Of a DNA stretch of 6,001 bases, positions 4,132 through 6,001 are shown piece after piece. Within the stretch, counting starts at the first letter, position 1. Every line of letters starts with the position of its first letter. The notes under the pieces are model-generated. The model did not search any database. It was not told the origin of the DNA and saw only the letters and a program-made list of their open reading frames with translations. Source of the stretch: Akkermansia sp. (GTDB lineage: Bacteria > Verrucomicrobiota > Verrucomicrobiia > Verrucomicrobiales > Akkermansiaceae). The DNA lies in assembly GCA_017628435.1 (NCBI GenBank), contig JAGBZE010000166.1, forward strand, positions 1-6,001, in the 5' to 3' direction. The position numbers and the translations under genes are program-made.

Positions 4132-6001
4132 ATGGCCAAACTCTGTATTCTGGACGGCATGGCGTTGATTTATCGCGCCTTCTATGCCTTTATCAACAAC
4201 CCCATGCGCAACTCCACGGGGCTGAACACTTCTGCCATGTTCGGCTTCATCAATACCGTGGTGCATCTCCTCGAAAAAGAAAAGCCCACGCACGTGGTGG
4301 CCTGCCTGGATCCCAGCGGTCCTACATTCCGCCATGAGCGTTTCCCGGAATACAAGGCCAACCGCCAGGCCATGCCCCAGGAACTGCGCGATTCCATTCC
4401 CTGGATTGTGGATATTCTGGCCGCCATGCGCATCAAGACCCTGCGCATGCCGGGGTACGAGGCCGATGACCTTATCGGCACCATCACGCGCATGAGCGAT
4501 GAAGCGGGCGACATGCAGGCCTACATGGTTTCCAAGGACAAAGACCTGGGGCAGCTGCTTTCGCCCACCTGTTCCTTCTGGCGCCCCGGCAAGAAAGGCA
4601 GCGAGTTCGAGACGGTGGGCGTGGAGGAATTCCTGGAGGAATGGGGCATCGAGAACCCGCGCCAGATTATTGATATCCTGGCCCTCATGGGCGATTCATC
4701 AGACAACATTCCCGGCGTGCCGGGTGTGGGTGCCGTGTCGGCAAAGAAACTCATCACCCAATTCGGCAGCATTGAGAACATGCTGACCCGCAGCGCTGAA
4801 ATCAAGGGAAAGATGCGCGAGAAGATTGAGCAGAATGCCGATGCCGCCCGCCTTTCCTACGAGCTGGTCACCATTCGCCGCGATGTGCCCGTGGATATCA
4901 AGCTGGAGGACTGCCGCGTACAGGAGTTCGACACCAGAGCACTGGGCGATATCCTCAAAAAGCTGGAGTTCAAGGAGCTGGCAAAGAAACTCTGTGGCAC
5001 CCAGCCGAGCGATGCAGATATGGGCGAGCTCTTTGCTGCAGCAGCTGCTCCGGCAGAGCAGGCAGAGGGCGAAACACAGCTCGATTTGTTCACCCTGCCC
5101 CAGCTGGCAGATATCACCACCACCCCGCACCAATACCACCTGGTGAACACGCCCGAAGCCCGCGCTGCCCTGGCCGCCCGCATGGAGCAGGCCGACCGCT
5201 GGGCGTTCGACACCGAAACCACCGGGCTGGACCCGCTCACCGATAAGCTGCTGGGCTTCTCCATTGCCATCACCGCGCACGAGGCCTACTACATCCCCGC
5301 GGCAGAGGATGGCTGGCTGGAATGCTTCCGCGCCGCCTTTGCCGGCAGCGCAGAGAAAGTGGGGCTGAATGCCAAGTTCGATATTCAGGTGCTGCACCAG
5401 GCCGGTCTGGTGGTGAATGGCCCGTTCTTTGATTGCATGCTGGCGCACTGCGCACTGTATCCGGAACTGCGCCATGGCATGGATGAAATGGCCGAAGCCC
5501 TGCTGCAGTACAAAACCATTCATCTGGAAGACATTGCCGGTAAGGGCAAGGACATGAACACCGCTGCCGTGCCTGTGGAAACCATGGCCGAATACGCTGC
5601 GGAAGATGCAGATGTGACCCTGCGCCTCTACCACGCGCTGCAGCCGCAGCTGGTGGAAGCCGGGCAGGATGAACTGATGCGCAGCATCGAGTTCCCGCTC
5701 GTGCCCGTGCTGGCCGGCATCGAGGAGGAAGGCATGCGCGTGGAGCCCGAGCTGCTGCAGAAAAGCGCCGATGAACTCGGCGAGCAGATTGAGGCCATCC
5801 GCGCCCGAATTGATGAGCAGGTAGGCCGCCCCATCAACCTGAACTCCCCCAAGCAGCTCGGCGAACTGCTCTTCGATGAAATGAAGCTGCTCGCCAAGCC
5901 GAAGAAAACCAAGACCGGACAGTATGTGACCGATGAAGAAACGCTCCGCAAGCTGGTACCCGTTTCCCCGCTGGTGGCAGATATTCTGGAATACCGCGAA
6001 A
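4132..6001 (+). CDS. polA: DNA polymerase I, 5'-nuclease and proofreading domains (runs off the right edge)
   Basis: The frame from the ATG at 4132 is open to the window edge for 623 codons, about two thirds of a usual Pol I (roughly 900-950). The enzyme fills repair gaps and removes RNA primers. The 5'-nuclease domain (1 to about 285) keeps its metal-binding acids: D8 in LDGMALIYRAFYA, E110/D112/D113 in YEADDLIG, D136/D138 in SKDKDLGQLL, and D188/D191 in GDSSDNIPGVPGVG, the helix-hairpin region. An Ala-rich linker (about 290-330) contains QLDLF (316-320). The 3'-5' exonuclease is predicted active: D360 and E362 in FDTETTGLD, D417 in NAKFD, and Y488/D492 in YAAEDADVTLRLY, equal to E. coli D355, E357, D424, Y497 and D501. 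The polymerase domain begins near 518 (IEFPLVPVLAGIEEEGM) and is cut at ILEYRE, before the palm catalytic residues. It is divergent from UDG, 104 bp away. Confidence 0.97.
   Translation, partial: MAKLCILDGMALIYRAFYAFINNPMRNSTGLNTSAMFGFINTVVHLLEKEKPTHVVACLDPSGPTFRHERFPEYKANRQAMPQELRDSIPWIVDILAAMRIKTLRMPGYEADDLIGTITRMSDEAGDMQAYMVSKDKDLGQLLSPTCSFWRPGKKGSEFETVGVEEFLEEWGIENPRQIIDILALMGDSSDNIPGVPGVGAVSAKKLITQFGSIENMLTRSAEIKGKMREKIEQNADAARLSYELVTIRRDVPVDIKLEDCRVQEFDTRALGDILKKLEFKELAKKLCGTQPSDADMGELFAAAAAPAEQAEGETQLDLFTLPQLADITTTPHQYHLVNTPEARAALAARMEQADRWAFDTETTGLDPLTDKLLGFSIAITAHEAYYIPAAEDGWLECFRAAFAGSAEKVGLNAKFDIQVLHQAGLVVNGPFFDCMLAHCALYPELRHGMDEMAEALLQYKTIHLEDIAGKGKDMNTAAVPVETMAEYAAEDADVTLRLYHALQPQLVEAGQDELMRSIEFPLVPVLAGIEEEGMRVEPELLQKSADELGEQIEAIRARIDEQVGRPINLNSPKQLGELLFDEMKLLAKPKKTKTGQYVTDEETLRKLVPVSPLVADILEYRE
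5077..5091 (+). other. Candidate beta-clamp-binding motif QLDLF in the Pol I linker
   Basis: Codons 316-320 of polA encode QLDLF, an exact match to the known bacterial sliding-clamp-binding consensus QL[S/D]LF. It sits in a flexible, Ala/Glu-rich linker between the 5'-nuclease and proofreading domains, where a short peptide would be exposed. Clamp binding itself is inferred. Confidence 0.55.

Noticed and set aside
2472..4132. Plus-strand open frames of 253 and 310 codons opposite the lipoprotein and UDG genes
   Set aside because: These are the same phase-aligned shadow effect as opposite icd; the minus-strand proteins have clear domains and motifs.
4101..4337. Short plus-strand frame starting near the GGGGGAGA with its own ATGs
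   Set aside because: It is out of frame with polA, overlaps its conserved N-terminus and has no recognisable product.
4699..5634. A 311-codon minus-strand open frame opposite polA
   Set aside because: It is phase-aligned with polA codons and ends where polA has two TCA serine codons in GDSSDN. The sense product is clearly Pol I.

Overview
This window reads as an ordinary chromosomal region of a free-standing bacterium. I see no mobile elements, CRISPR array, rRNA or tRNA. Five genes, one of them partial, lie on the minus strand (UDG, Sel1-repeat lipoprotein, small membrane protein, icd, menG). A sixth minus-strand frame runs off the left edge, and polA runs off the right edge on the plus strand. 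The organism is menaquinone-using or ubiquinone-using, has a TCA-cycle isocitrate dehydrogenase, and shows no clear Shine-Dalgarno sequence at any start. The style of the UDG (a KFRP segment instead of the usual cysteine-bearing KCRP), the possible bactofilin N-terminus and the lack of Shine-Dalgarno sites make me lean towards the PVC/Verrucomicrobiota side. That is a low-confidence inference.

Layout. 1-214 (minus): N-terminal part of a disordered, Pro/Ala-rich protein, possibly a bactofilin. 215-365: 151 bp without a gene, and without a convincing terminator. 366-1037 (minus): menG/ubiE methyltransferase. 1041-2264 (minus): icd, three bases upstream of menG. 2293-2478 (minus): 61-residue one-helix membrane protein just upstream of icd, with a good promoter at 2494-2521. 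2544-3221 (minus): Sel1-repeat lipoprotein. 3221-4027 (minus): family-4-like uracil-DNA glycosylase whose stop overlaps the lipoprotein start by one base. 4028-4131: 104-bp divergent promoter region. 4132-6001 (plus): polA, at least 623 codons, covering the 5'-nuclease, proofreading exonuclease and start of the polymerase domain.

How the genes work together. There are probably three transcription units. The first is UDG plus Sel1 lipoprotein; the second is small membrane protein, icd and menG (central respiration: isocitrate to 2-oxoglutarate, and the last methylation of menaquinone). The third is polA, divergent from UDG. UDG and Pol I act in the same base-excision repair pathway (uracil removal, then gap filling and nick translation), so the shared intergenic region makes biological sense.

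The points most worth following up are these: a perfect-looking beta-clamp-binding pentapeptide (QLDLF) in the linker of Pol I; a UDG lacking most of the iron-sulfur cysteines of its family; an isocitrate dehydrogenase with a mixed NADP/NAD-type cofactor pocket; and promoter -10 boxes so close to start codons that very short or absent leaders are predicted. I did not find a clearly new multi-gene system.
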